Source of the DNA: Blastopirellula marina
GTDB taxonomy: Bacteria; Planctomycetota; Planctomycetia; Pirellulales; Thermoguttaceae
Reading direction: 5' to 3'
NCBI GenBank assembly: GCA_020721965.1
Contig: DYLS01000029.1
Span: 1 to 46,099, forward strand
Length of the DNA stretch: 46,099 nucleotides
Below the pieces are notes generated by a model. It searched no databases. It had not been told where the DNA came from and saw nothing but the letters and a program-made list of their open reading frames with translations. The translations under genes were made by a program, and so were the position numbers. Positions 1 through 8,798 of this stretch are shown piece by piece; the stretch's first letter is position 1; the number at the start of each line of letters is the position of its first letter.

Positions 1-761
1 GACTTTTTGAATAACCGGCCAGGGTATCTTGGTGGGAGCCCACGCTTGGAGCGTTGAGGCCATGCTGCGATTCGCGAGTATTCGCACGCAGGCGCGTCGG
101 TAGTAATAATTGTAAAGGCACGGCAACAGACAGACGGGTCTGCAAAGCTTGAGCCTTAACGAAGCGTGTTGAAGCGGCGTTGAACGACACATGGTACGCT
201 TAGAAGCATTCACCTGCGTAGGGTACTTTGTGAACACCACTTTTTGCTGGTCACGCGGTCCTTGCAGGGCACCCTACGGTTGCCGAGGAAGCTGCCCGTA
301 ACGACTATCCGGAGGACCATTTTACCGCCTAGGCGAACACATCATACCATCGCATATTAACCTTCGACGGACCTCCTTCTGCAACCCACTCCTTGCGATC
401 GCGGGGTCTCCCGACGCTAGCCCCACGGGAGGGAAGCCCTGATTCCCTGTGCTATGTCCGAGGCGGCATTGTGTGAACTCCAGGAGGTTTCTTTGCCCGT
501 AATCGACTTCGCAGAGGTCCGGGGTTTGCGATCCGTTGACTTTCCTCGTGCCATGAGTTTAATTAGGACTAAAGTGGGATGCCTCTCCGCAGTCGCGGCC
601 CCTCCGCGTCATGACCAGCGTCTGTCAAGATGACCCCGCCTGGGCGTTCGATCTTCGAAGCGGCAAGCTCGATCATCAGCGACTCGCTAGAAGGACCGGT
701 AATCAGCGTTTAGCGTTCGTTTGCAGTTGGTAGTATCTACGGAATCCTAGGAGCCTTCACC
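1..761. other. Leading non-coding stretch, no gene recognised
   Basis: No convincing open reading frame and no recognisable tRNA, rRNA, RNase P RNA, tmRNA or SRP RNA core was seen on either strand. The segment lacks the family A, B and C elements found in other spacers. The last bases (AGGAG at 749-753) are the ribosome binding site of the next gene. An upstream gene or an RNA cut by the window edge cannot be excluded. Confidence 0.5.
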
Positions 762-1178
762 ATGCGAAAGAAATGCTCGGTCATCGTGGCCTCGGCCTTT
801 GTTTTGGCGGTTGCCTGCTGGGGCACCGACAAGGCCTGGGGCGTGATTCAATTCCGCAATGAATTTGTCGCGCGATACGTCAAAAAGGACAGCAAGGAGC
901 CGAAAGACCAGGCTTTCGCCCAGCTTGTGGAAGAGGCCAAGTGCAACGTTTGCCACGTGGGTACCGATCGAAAACAACGCAACGCCTATGGTGCGGCGTT
1001 GGATCGCTTGTTGGACCGGAAAACGGACGCGAAAAACAAGGAAAAAACTCAGGCGGCCTTGGCTGAGGTGGAGTCCGTGAAAGTCGATCCCCAAGACCCC
1101 AAGTCGCCCACCTTTGGAGATCGCATCAAGGCCGGTGAACTTCCCGTGCCGCTTCCTCCGAAGGAAGAAAAGAAGTGA
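762..1178 (+). CDS. Small secreted protein with one CxxCH haem-type motif
   Basis: A 138-residue protein. The start is set by AGGAG eight bases upstream of the ATG. Residues 1-26 form a Sec-type signal (MRKK, then a hydrophobic stretch ending near AWG). The mature part has a single CNVCH motif at 61-65, the covalent haem c attachment signature; the rest is charged and low in complexity, with a Lys/Glu/Pro-rich tail. A single haem site in such a short protein fits a periplasmic mono-haem c-type cytochrome or a cytochrome-like planctomycete small protein. A distal Met ligand is not evident, so haem binding is inferred from the motif alone. It has no operon partner: the next gene starts 300 bases downstream. 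Confidence 0.7.
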   Translation: MRKKCSVIVASAFVLAVACWGTDKAWGVIQFRNEFVARYVKKDSKEPKDQAFAQLVEEAKCNVCHVGTDRKQRNAYGAALDRLLDRKTDAKNKEKTQAALAEVESVKVDPQDPKSPTFGDRIKAGELPVPLPPKEEKK

Positions 1179-1477
1179 GTCTGTTGCCGTAGCCGCGGCC
1201 CATCCGGGCGGGCCAGACGGTGCCGATACGGCAGGTCACCTTGTGCTTTCCGCTGGCAGTCAACGATCTCCCGTGTCAGCGGCAGGCCGTTTGCGTCACG
1301 GGCTGGATGCGGCGAACCAATTCGGGCCGGGAGTGGTGCCCGTCCTGCGAGCCGCTTCCGCCGTATAATCGCTATTGTTCGGCAAATGAGATTGATGGGG
1401 AACCCGCTTGGCGGCGAGCCGGGTGGATGCGGTGGCATGTTTTCTTTTTTTCCGAGCCGATGTTCAAGGAGCCTGTG

Positions 1478-2275
1478 ATGCGAACGGTGATGTTTTTGGC
1501 CTTGGCTGTGCTTATGACATTCCCTCCAATGACTCGCGGAGAAGACGCGGCAGGAAAACGGCGTATGATTCGAGATCGTATGGAAAAACGGGTATTCAAA
1601 AATGCGGACGGCGAGACCTTGCCGTATCGGTTGCATCTCCCGGAGGGTTATGATCCGACCCGAAAGTATCCGTTGATTCTCTTCCTGCACGGGGCGGGCG
1701 AGCGGGGCGATGACAACGAGGCTCAGCTCAAGAACGACGAGTTCCTGAACCTGGCTGGGGTGCCAGACCATCCCGTGATCTTAGTGGCCCCGCAATGCCC
1801 CCGCGATCAGTGGTGGTCGGCGATCCGCCGAGGTCCCAACGGGTTCGAGGCCGTCGCGGCCGAAGCCGCTCCAGCCATGAAGCTGACCATGCAGCTTCTC
1901 GACGCTTTACAGAAGGAGTTCAGCATCGATCCCGCGCGGCGTTATGTGACCGGCCTGTCGATGGGTGGGTTTGGGACGTTCGATCTTTTGTCGCGGCGGC
2001 CCAACGATTTTGCCGCTGCCATCCCGATTTGTGGGGGAGGCGACGAATCGCGGGTCGGCGAAATGAAGGGGATTGCTTTCTGGGTCTTTCATGGCGGTGC
2101 GGACCCGGTGGTACCGCCAGTCCTCTCACAACGAATGGTCGAGGCATTGAAAAAGGCGGGAGCCGAGGTCCGATACACGGAGTACCCCGGCGTCGGCCAC
2201 AATTCCTGGACCTCTGCTTACAATGAGCCGGAGTTGGCGGAGTGGCTCTTTTCGCATTCCCGCTCGCAACCATGA
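1478..2275 (+). CDS. Secreted alpha/beta hydrolase (prolyl oligopeptidase/esterase-like)
   Basis: A 265-residue protein. The frame is open further upstream, but the ATG at 1478 is chosen because AAGGAG lies six bases before it and a clean signal peptide follows (residues 1-21, hydrophobic core LALAVLM). It has the alpha/beta hydrolase fold hallmarks: oxyanion segment LFLHGAGERG around 68-77, nucleophile elbow GLSMGG with Ser161, Asp209 in HGGADP and His241 in GVGHNSW, so the Ser-Asp-His triad is complete. The family (COG4099-type predicted peptidases, related to feruloyl and acetyl-xylan esterases) hydrolyses ester or peptide bonds outside the cytoplasm. The actual substrate cannot be read from sequence. 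Monocistronic by spacing. Confidence 0.85.
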   Translation: MRTVMFLALAVLMTFPPMTRGEDAAGKRRMIRDRMEKRVFKNADGETLPYRLHLPEGYDPTRKYPLILFLHGAGERGDDNEAQLKNDEFLNLAGVPDHPVILVAPQCPRDQWWSAIRRGPNGFEAVAAEAAPAMKLTMQLLDALQKEFSIDPARRYVTGLSMGGFGTFDLLSRRPNDFAAAIPICGGGDESRVGEMKGIAFWVFHGGADPVVPPVLSQRMVEALKKAGAEVRYTEYPGVGHNSWTSAYNEPELAEWLFSHSRSQP

Positions 2276-2822
2276 CAGGCCGCAACACGGCTGCCACGTG
2301 ATACGCGGTGCCGAACGGGATCGGCCTTGGGCCGTTGCGGCCTTTGGGGGATGGCGCGCCTTTGACCCCGCCTCCTCGATCGTCTTGGATGTCACCGAAC
2401 GGCCAACCCCGCCGCTCCACACGTCGGGAGCCGGTTTGGCCTTTCCCAGAAGCCGGGATTTTGATATATGCGATCGCCGGGCTGGGGAAATCGGTCTGAA
2501 AGCCCTCTCCAGACGGAATGGTTCAGGCCCCCGACAACGGGTGCCCTTTTACTACAGCGCAAAGTTCGCCTAATTGGATGATGTGCCCGGCATAGATTGG
2601 GAGGGGCTAGGTCCCAGCGCCAGACTGTGTGGAGTCAGGCGAACACCCCTGCGCTGTAGTACTAGAAGAGGGGGCTGGAAGGGCGGCGTCTCTGACTGTT
2701 TCGTGCTGGAATGGCAAACCGGCCCAAGAGGAGGCTCGCTGCGGCTGGCCCCGTTTTTCTCAACCCTAGTCGGCAATCCCCTTATTGGAAGTTGGAAAGC
2801 AGCTCGAAGGAGCGAATCCGGA
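2276..2822. other. Spacer with family A copy; no gene
   Basis: The frames open here on both strands have no recognisable protein features and overlap the repeat at 2551-2663. The remainder (2276-2550) shows nothing recognisable. The end of the spacer carries AAGGAG (2807-2812), ten bases before the ATG at 2823. Confidence 0.5.
2551..2663. repeat. Family A element, copy A1
   Basis: Begins ACTACAGCGC and ends GCGCTGTAGT, a perfect 10-base inverted repeat, followed by ACTAG. The left part (CAAAGTTCGCC, GATGTGCCCGGCA) matches the other nine copies; the right interior (about 2600-2645) has diverged. Confidence 0.8.
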
Positions 2823-3128
2823 ATGAATCGACGGTTGTTCCTGGCCTTGACATGCGGTGGTGCGGGATGGGCGACCTTGGCGCAAACTGGAGCCTGGGCC
2901 GCCACAGACGGTCTTGATCCCGAAGTCCTGAAGGCTTCCCTTCGCACGGCGACGCCCGAGGAAAACGGCTTCATCGAGTACGTCGTAGGCTTGGCGAGGT
3001 CGGGCCGGATCTCCCCCAAGATCGTGCAGGCGGCCTATCTTTTCGCGAAAACGAAGCCTAAGCATCGTTTTCAGTACTTCAAGTTTGCTATCATCCGCCT
3101 GGCGGCCCAAGAGGGGATTCGGCTTTAG
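2823..3128 (+). CDS. Small exported protein of unknown function
   Basis: A 101-residue protein. The ATG at 2823 is preceded by AAGGAG (2807-2812) with ten bases of spacing, so the longer in-frame reading is discarded. Residues 1-27 look like a signal peptide (MNRR, hydrophobic LFLALTCGG, then AWA-A). The mature 75 residues are predicted helical, with basic patches (KTKPKHRF). No family is recognised. It faces the convergent DUF4432 gene, whose stop is 42 bases away. An MNRR start followed by a hydrophobic run is common in planctomycete exported proteins; that is the only functional hint. Confidence 0.6.
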   Translation: MNRRLFLALTCGGAGWATLAQTGAWAATDGLDPEVLKASLRTATPEENGFIEYVVGLARSGRISPKIVQAAYLFAKTKPKHRFQYFKFAIIRLAAQEGIRL

Positions 3129-3170
3129 CTTTATTCCTGAGAGGTCCGCGTGTGGCTTCGGCACACGGCC

Positions 3171-4346
3171 TCATTCCGTAATGCCCGCGGACCACTCGAT
3201 CCGCGGGGTGCGGGACACCTGCGGCAAGACCCCTTGCTGCAACTCCAGGACCTCGGTGCGGGCAGCCTCGACTTCATCGGGCGAGCGACATGCCCGAACC
3301 GTCACCGAAAAGGTTCGCGACTGCCCGGGGTCCAGGGCCACGACACGTCCCCGGTCCTGCTCGAAGCTGCGGACATTAGGAAAGTTCACGCCCGGTTCCA
3401 GTCCAGTTACGTACCCGTCGCATTCCGGTTGTTCGTTTTTCCAGAGCGTAAAGCACGGCAACTGGCGGACGTTGAAGACCACCGCAACGCCGGAACTAGA
3501 CTGGGCGTTATGCAGCAAGGCCAAGGTCTGCCCCGATGCCTGTGCGCTGAGATCGAAGAAGTAAACGGTCTCTGGCTTGCCCGGCGTGCCCGAACCATAC
3601 ACGTCCCAACGGTCGATTTCGGCGGCCGCGGTGGCATCCCGGGGGGCCATTCGGCGAATCGGTAGCACGACCCTGGCCCCCGGATCCAACAGGGGCGTGC
3701 CGAAGTTGATGTGGTACAACAGCTCCATCCCTGCCGCGACGCCCGCCAGGTTGGTTACGGTATCGGTCACGGTGAATTCCGGCCTACCTGGGATGAGGGA
3801 TATCTTGGTGGTTAGTTGCAGCTTGGTAAAGAAGAGCCGCGTTTCGCGGACCCGCCCAACGACGCTGATCTCCCCGCTGCCGGTATCGACGGCGACTTGC
3901 ACGTGCTCGGCAGGGGTATTAGCGATCCGCCCATGCAGGGGGTATCGCAGCGTCCCGTTATCATGGAACTCGGGTGCGCCATTGCTTTCCAGGCCGCAGC
4001 GGACCAACAGCTCATCGAATCCGTCTAGCCAGCCCAGCCCGCTCGGCTCGAAGATCGGTACGAAGGCGGGATTCACCGGACCGCGGGTGGGAGAAGTCCA
4101 GCCCAGCTTGAGCCTGCCGCAGTCGGCCTTCCAGATACCCATGCCACGCGTGGGAACGATAGCCACGGTCATCTCGCCGTTGCCGATCTCCACGAGGTCT
4201 ACGCCATCGCAGGGGCCGCCGCGAAGCCTCCGTTTGGATACGTGAACACGAGCTGCCGCCCCCGGCAATTCGCCGGGAGAGATGGTCAGCGATTCCAAGT
4301 ACACACCGCGCTGAGAGTCGAGGATGGTCCAGGTTTGCTCGCCCAT
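3171..4346 (-). CDS. DUF4432-family protein (aldose 1-epimerase-like fold)
   Basis: About 391 residues from the ATG at 4344-4346, chosen over an upstream ATG because GGAG lies about nine bases before it. It resembles the DUF4432 family of the galactose mutarotase-like superfamily: a beta-sandwich protein with the segments VPTRGMGIW, GPVNPAF, LHGRIANTPAE and ELLYHINFGTP, in which the histidines are likely sugar-binding or catalytic. Aldose 1-epimerases interconvert alpha and beta anomers of sugars in the cytoplasm; DUF4432 members are often found with sugar catabolic genes, but none adjoin here. No signal peptide is seen. Superfamily assignment is firm; substrate is unknown. Confidence 0.8.
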   Translation of the reverse strand: MGEQTWTILDSQRGVYLESLTISPGELPGAAARVHVSKRRLRGGPCDGVDLVEIGNGEMTVAIVPTRGMGIWKADCGRLKLGWTSPTRGPVNPAFVPIFEPSGLGWLDGFDELLVRCGLESNGAPEFHDNGTLRYPLHGRIANTPAEHVQVAVDTGSGEISVVGRVRETRLFFTKLQLTTKISLIPGRPEFTVTDTVTNLAGVAAGMELLYHINFGTPLLDPGARVVLPIRRMAPRDATAAAEIDRWDVYGSGTPGKPETVYFFDLSAQASGQTLALLHNAQSSSGVAVVFNVRQLPCFTLWKNEQPECDGYVTGLEPGVNFPNVRSFEQDRGRVVALDPGQSRTFSVTVRACRSPDEVEAARTEVLELQQGVLPQVSRTPRIEWSAGITE

Positions 4347-4805
4347 GCCTTCATTCTCCGACTTTTCGTGCCCATCATGGAACAAATCACGCCGCCGCGG
4401 GCATACTGTAGCTCAGGACAGCGACCTGACAAACCGCCGTTCTAGTGTATACGTGGGTCCCGCCATTCGCCAGGGGGCAAGAATCAAAGCATCCCTGGCC
4501 AAGCCCTATTTGATAGGAAGTGTTGGGTGTCCCGAGACGTGCATTCGAATAAGTGGCGATTTGGGGTTGTTTCAATCCTCTCCCCTTCGCATCTGGCTCG
4601 CATTATGCGTCCGTCACGGGGCAGGCGCACAATATTTCCCTCTCATGCCGTCTAGGCATGCGCTAGAACGTGTCAACGCATTCGGTAGCCCCCGCAAGTC
4701 AGGCTGATGCCTGCCGCCGCGGCCACGTCTTGGACGCATCGCCAATGTTTTTCGATCCCCTCGATACTTCTACACTGCGCAGGATACGGAGCTTCGCAGG
4801 TTACA
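4347..4805. other. Spacer without recognisable gene
   Basis: Short frames on both strands have no protein features. A small inverted repeat, CATGCC/GGCATG, lies at 4644-4660. No family A, B or C copy is recognisable. The segment separates two minus-strand genes, so it must hold the 5' region of the DUF4432 gene and the 3' region of the methyltransferase. Confidence 0.4.
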
Positions 4806-5783
4806 TTAAACTTTTTGTATAATTATGTATAAATACTCATCAAACCAGCCCTCATGGATGCCAGGATAAATGCTCCTTAAAATCGCCTTGTACTGCCGCT
4901 CCAGCCGGGATCGCCTGACTTTATATCGCATCCCGCGGAACGACGACAGACTACTAACGACTTTCAGGTTCCTGGTATTGCCAATAGACATATCGATTTC
5001 ATGAAAGCTCATGCCCCTTCCTCGCCTCAAAAAATGCTCTTTGAAAGCCGCATTATATTCACGATAACGTTCCCGAAAATTCTCTCTCGGGCTGAATCTG
5101 GAATAAGCGAAGGCCAGTTCATGGGGCAACCAGTGAAAAAAGGGGAGCATGGACGTGTGGCTGTCGAAATACCAGAGCCGGTTCGGTGTTTCGACGATGA
5201 TCAGCAGACCGTCCCGCGGAAGCATCGCCCAGGCATCGCTCAGAGAAGCCAATCTTTCGCCGATCGTCATGTGCTCCAGGCAGGCGAAGAATATGACGAG
5301 GTCGAAGTTGCTTCCGCGAAACGTGCGTGAAATATCCTGGGCGTTTAACAGGCCAAAGTCCGCATGCACTCCATAGACCGTTGCGCGTTGCTTGGCCACC
5401 AACAAGGCGCCTTCATCGATGTCGATTGCGGTAATTCGTGCGCCTTGCTCGGCCAAGGCAATCGTCGACGATCCCGTCCCGGAGCCGATTTCTAAAACAC
5501 TGGCATTTCGTAACGGCCTCGCGCTGTCGAGCCAAGGGATAATCTCTCTTCGGTCGGTTTCCAATCTTCCGTAGAGGTGCGCACGAAGATCCGTCTCATA
5601 CTGTTCATCGGAATAGTTCTCGCGGCTCCGCCAGCCGGTATGATAATGCTCTCGAATAGCGTCCTCGATGCGGCTTAATCCTGCCTTATCCATGCGTATA
5701 AAATTCCGCGCCAGGTGGGAGGGCACGGGCGACAAGAGTCGCCACGCAACGCGTTTGAACAAGTCGCGGAGGTGCCTGGGCAT
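4806..5783 (-). CDS. Class I SAM-dependent methyltransferase
   Basis: A 325-residue protein with AAGGAAGGA upstream of its ATG. The Rossmann methyltransferase core spans about residues 90-210: motif I VLEIGSGTG (96-104) binds S-adenosylmethionine, the acidic residue closing strand beta 2 lies in IDIDEG (120-125), and the motif after it reads DLVIFFACLEHM (161-172). This is the Methyltransf_11/25 type, common in polysaccharide and natural-product clusters. The flanking N- and C-terminal regions are helical and basic. Base composition is visibly more AT-rich than the neighbouring genes, including AAA/AAT-rich codons and an AT-rich 3' end, which suggests transfer. It stands alone, with no neighbours to suggest a substrate. 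Confidence 0.8.
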   Translation of the reverse strand: MPRHLRDLFKRVAWRLLSPVPSHLARNFIRMDKAGLSRIEDAIREHYHTGWRSRENYSDEQYETDLRAHLYGRLETDRREIIPWLDSARPLRNASVLEIGSGTGSSTIALAEQGARITAIDIDEGALLVAKQRATVYGVHADFGLLNAQDISRTFRGSNFDLVIFFACLEHMTIGERLASLSDAWAMLPRDGLLIIVETPNRLWYFDSHTSMLPFFHWLPHELAFAYSRFSPRENFRERYREYNAAFKEHFLRRGRGMSFHEIDMSIGNTRNLKVVSSLSSFRGMRYKVRRSRLERQYKAILRSIYPGIHEGWFDEYLYIIIQKV

Positions 5784-6081
5784 CGCGGGAATCCTTCCTT
5801 GTGTGCGCCTCTCTGGGACGTCTTATTAATCACGAATTCCAACTTTGCCAGTATGGAAAGGCTTAGCGGCTGCGACAAGTGGGTACCGCAAACGCGCCCC
5901 TTAGGGAAGCTTGGGAGCGAACGAGTCGGAGCAACATTTGGGAGCTAGGAGTACCTTCCCAAACTCTACCGCTAAAAGAACGCTTTGCAGCCTCCTGCGG
6001 GATCGAAGCGGTATCCGATTCGTCAAAGGAGGTCCGGTGAAGGAGCAAGGGCCTTATCCGAGATGTGGCATGGGGCAGTCA
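5784..6081. other. Spacer, no gene seen
   Basis: Upstream region of the minus-strand methyltransferase. It contains AT-rich patches (TTATTAATC near 5822) and no recognisable element before the family B copy starts at 6082. Confidence 0.4.
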
Positions 6082-6253
6082 TAACTGGACTTTTACAGAT
6101 TGGGTTCGCAAGCCCCGCTCTCCCTCATGAGATTCAAGAAGGAGGGCAGTTTACTGCGAAAACGGGCTTCTTTGTTTTTCTGAATTACCCAGAGTCGCAG
6201 TTTATCGCCCACTCCCATAGCGGGAGCGAACCGTTTCCAAAGGTCCAGTCGTA
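6082..6253. repeat. Family B element, copy B1
   Basis: Left end TAACTGGACTTTTACAG and right end TTTCCAAAGGTCCAGTCGTA form imperfect terminal inverted repeats bounded by TA. The interior shares GGGCAGTTTACTGCGAAAA with the reverse complement of copy B3 and the GCGAAAACGG...CTTTGTTT block with B2. The reading frames that cross it are not genes. Confidence 0.7.
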
Positions 6254-6673
6254 ACGAAAAAACAGCGAGAAGCGACGTCGGTTGCAGCGGATCGCGGTGC
6301 GTCCATGCGTGCCTGACGAGAGGAAGAAGATTCGCGGCTATTGCGTGTAAAGGTTGAAAAATCCCCCACTAATAGGGTATCGCAGATCTGGAGAATTGGG
6401 CCACGTGCGCGTTAGTCGAGCATAGCTGCCTCCAGTATGTGCACTCTTCTGCAAGCAAGATGGCTGTAACTTGTCTTGTTCGGTACCTGAGCCGAATGGA
6501 TTTAGGGGGCGTCACACGGCGATGTAGCCATCCTCGTCCCTGCATAGCGGATTTGGAACGGCGTTTGCCAGTAGTGGGACATCGTGATTCCGGGCCAAGT
6601 TGGCAGGGCAGCGAGAGGCGTGAATTCGTTGCCCAAAACTTTTTTGGTTTCCTTGCCAGGTAGGTACAAATCC
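6254..6673. other. glnA upstream region
   Basis: A spacer of 420 bases between B1 and glnA. No sigma-54-type promoter (GG-N10-GC with TGGCAC/TTGC), glutamine riboswitch or leader peptide was identified by eye. It ends with AGGTAGG (6658-6664), the glnA ribosome binding site. Confidence 0.4.
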
Positions 6674-8086
6674 ATGACCCCAAAAGAAGTGCTGGCGTTG
6701 TGTCGGGAAAAGGGTGTGCGGTCCGTCGATTTGAGATTCATGGACTTCCCCGGTTTGTGGCAGCATCTGACGATCCCGGTGTCCACGTTGACCGAGGACA
6801 CGTTCGAGGAGGGCGTCGGCTTTGATGGTTCCAGCATCCGCGGTTGGCAGCGGATCAACGAGAGCGACATGCTGCTGGTCCCGCAGCCCGAGACGGCGGC
6901 CATCGACCCCTTCGCGGAGATTACCACGCTCAGCATCATCTGCAACATTCAGGATCCGATTACGCGTGAGGATTACTCGCGTGATCCTCGAAACGTGGCA
7001 CGGAAGGCGGTCAACTATCTCAAATCCACCGGAATCGCCGATACCTGTTATGTCGGCCCGGAGTGCGAATTCTTCATCTTTGACGACATTCGCTACGATC
7101 AGTCGTCGAATAGCGGATACTACTACATCGACAGCGTGGAGGGGGCCTGGAATCGTGGTCGCGACGAGAAGCCCAACCTGGGTTACAAGTTGCGCTACAA
7201 GGAAGGCTATTTCCCTGTTCCGCCCGCCGATCAGATGTTCGATCTGCGAAATGAGATGATGCACTTGATGATCGAATGCGGGATACCGATCGAGGCCCAG
7301 CATCACGAGGTGGCGACCGGGGGCCAGGCCGAGATCGACATGCGATTCGCGGACCTGGTGCTGATGGCGGACCGCGTCATGATGTACAAATACATCGTGA
7401 AAAACGTGGCTCGTAAGCACAACAAGGTGGCGGTCTTCATGCCCAAGCCCCTGTTCGGAGATAACGGTTCGGGCATGCACACGCACCTCTCGCTATGGAA
7501 GGGAGGCCAACCGCTGTTTGCCGGTCGCGGCTACGCGGGGTTATCGGATGTCGCCCTGTACGCCATTGGCGGGCTGCTGAAGCACGCCGCGGCCCTCTGC
7601 GCCTTCAGCAATCCCACGACGAACAGCTACAAACGGTTGGTGCCCGGCTTCGAGGCTCCCGTCAACCTCGCCTATTCGCAGCGGAACCGCTCCGCGGCGA
7701 TCCGCATTCCGATGTACAGCCCCAACCCCAAGGCCAAGCGGCTGGAATTCCGTTGCCCCGATCCCTCGTGCAATCCCTACTTGGCCTTCGCGGCCATGCT
7801 GATGGCGATGATTGACGGGATCCAGAATAAGATCGATCCCGGACAGCCGCTGGACAAGGACATTTACGACTTGCGGCCCGAGGAACTCAAGGACGTTCCA
7901 ACCACGCCGGGATCGCTGCAAGAGGCCTTGTCCGCCTTGCTCGCGGATCACGAGTTCTTGCTGCGGGGAGACGTCTTTACCCCCGACGTGATCGATACCT
8001 GGACCTGGTACAAAATGGAAAATGAGGTCACGGCTGTGCAGTTGCGGCCGCATCCGTACGAATTCTGCCTGTACGCCGATATCTGA
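6674..8086 (+). CDS. glnA: Glutamine synthetase type I
   Basis: A 470-residue cytoplasmic enzyme, the normal length for dodecameric GS-I. It condenses glutamate and ammonia with ATP to give glutamine, the entry point of nitrogen assimilation. The ATG at 6674 follows AGGTAGG. Visible signatures: the DGSS latch (51-54), GPECEFF (128-134) with metal-binding glutamates, NGSGMH (264-269), the ATP/glutamate region NRSAAIRIP (338-346), and [16 protein letters not shown]. Tyr398 in [11 protein letters not shown] matches the adenylylation tyrosine of the NLYDLPPEE motif, so this is a GS-I beta-type enzyme that GlnE could regulate. GlnE, PII and ammonium transporter genes are not in the window. A stem-loop follows at 8148-8182. 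Confidence 0.97.
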   Translation: MTPKEVLALCREKGVRSVDLRFMDFPGLWQHLTIPVSTLTEDTFEEGVGFDGSSIRGWQRINESDMLLVPQPETAAIDPFAEITTLSIICNIQDPITREDYSRDPRNVARKAVNYLKSTGIADTCYVGPECEFFIFDDIRYDQSSNSGYYYIDSVEGAWNRGRDEKPNLGYKLRYKEGYFPVPPADQMFDLRNEMMHLMIECGIPIEAQHHEVATGGQAEIDMRFADLVLMADRVMMYKYIVKNVARKHNKVAVFMPKPLFGDNGSGMHTHLSLWKGGQPLFAGRGYAGLSDVALYAIGGLLKHAAALCAFSNPTTNSYKRLVPGFEAPVNLAYSQRNRSAAIRIPMYSPNPKAKRLEFRCPDPSCNPYLAFAAMLMAMIDGIQNKIDPGQPLDKDIYDLRPEELKDVPTTPGSLQEALSALLADHEFLLRGDVFTPDVIDTWTWYKMENEVTAVQLRPHPYEFCLYADI

Positions 8087-8147
8087 TGCTGGCCAATCGG
8101 GGCCTCTGGAAAAGGCGGCCGGAACCGCCCCCTCCCTTTCTTCCATC

Positions 8148-8182
8148 AGCGGAGCGCGACGCTGTTCGAGTCGCGTTCCGCT
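8148..8182 (+). terminator. Stem-loop downstream of glnA
   Basis: The arms AGCGGAGCGCGAC (8148-8160) and GTCGCGTTCCGCT (8170-8182) pair over 13 positions with one G-T wobble across a nine-base loop. Only a weak T-containing stretch (GGTGTTTGGG) follows, so it may be an imperfect intrinsic terminator or an RNA-stabilising hairpin at the glnA 3' end. Confidence 0.5.
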
Positions 8183-8193
8183 GGTGTTTGGGT

Positions 8194-8304
8194 TAGTGCT
8201 ACAGTGCTGGATTGTTCTCAATATCTTGTAGGGATGAGAAACAACGCATTGCAACGTATGGTGGGTGCATCATACAGGCACACGGACCTTGCGCTGTAGG
8301 ATTA
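8194..8304. repeat. Family A element, copy A2
   Basis: Reverse-oriented copy: left border TAGTGCTACAGTGC, right border GCGCTGTAGGATTA. The last three bases (TTA, 8302-8304) are the complement of the TAA stop codon of the minus-strand HTH gene, so the element border and the gene end coincide. The interior ATATCTTGTAGGGATGAGAA matches the reverse complement of other copies. Confidence 0.75.
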
Positions 8305-8610
8305 GTTCCAGCCGTCGTCCTTGCGGCCGCTCCGCCGTTTTTCCAAAGGGGTCAAGCGGTCGCCCAACGCGCTGATCTTTTTCTTGATAGCCAAACGGGT
8401 TACCAGGGCGACCTTGTTGGCACCCAGCTTGCGCATGGCGTTGGTCTTGTGGTTGTCCACGGTGCTGACAGCCACCTTGAGGATGGCCGCCGCCTCTTTC
8501 ACGGAACAGCCCAAGCTGATCAGGCGGACCACCTGTTTTTCTCTGTCGCTGAGGGGTTTGCCCAAAGCTCGTTGTCGTTTCTTTTTGTTGATGGCTTTCT
8601 TTCTGGCCAT
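8302..8610 (-). CDS. Stand-alone LuxR/GerE-type helix-turn-helix protein
   Basis: A 102-residue protein. The ATG at 8608-8610 is preferred because GAGGA lies about seven bases before it. After a lysine/arginine-rich start (residues 1-17), residues 19-75 form a GerE/LuxR-type DNA-binding domain: LSDREKQVVRLISLG, then helix-turn-helix KEAAAILKVAVSTVDNHK and the dimer-helix segment MRKLGANK. There is no receiver or ligand-binding domain, so it is a bare HTH regulator whose input is unknown. The stop codon lies on the border of repeat A2. It is the last of three same-strand genes (with the Zn-ribbon pseudogene and the PIG-L gene), but the 188-base gap argues against tight coupling. Confidence 0.75.
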   Translation of the reverse strand: MARKKAINKKKRQRALGKPLSDREKQVVRLISLGCSVKEAAAILKVAVSTVDNHKTNAMRKLGANKVALVTRLAIKKKISALGDRLTPLEKRRSGRKDDGWN

Positions 8611-8798
8611 GGCCGATCCTCGCTTCCGTGATTCCAAACCAACGCGCATCTATCGCCATGATTCGGATCTAACCGCCCCGCGGACCGAGACAAGGGAATG
8701 CAGGCCGAAGGCATTCCCCCCGCTTTCGAGAAGTGACGCGTGCCCCCGGTGGGGCGTTTTCGAGAAAGAGAGCAACCTATTTCCGCGATTGCCTTCCA

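Noticed and set aside
1-761. Possible rRNA or RNase P RNA fragment at the window start
   Set aside because: None of the conserved core sequences of these RNAs could be found on either strand.
1220-1477. Upstream extension of the alpha/beta hydrolase frame (86 residues)
   Set aside because: No signal or family similarity; a strong ribosome binding site and a signal peptide start at 1478.
6104-6118. T-loop-like GGGTTCGCAAGCCCC suggesting a tRNA
   Set aside because: It is the inner arm of family B copy B1; no acceptor stem, anticodon arm or CCA context.
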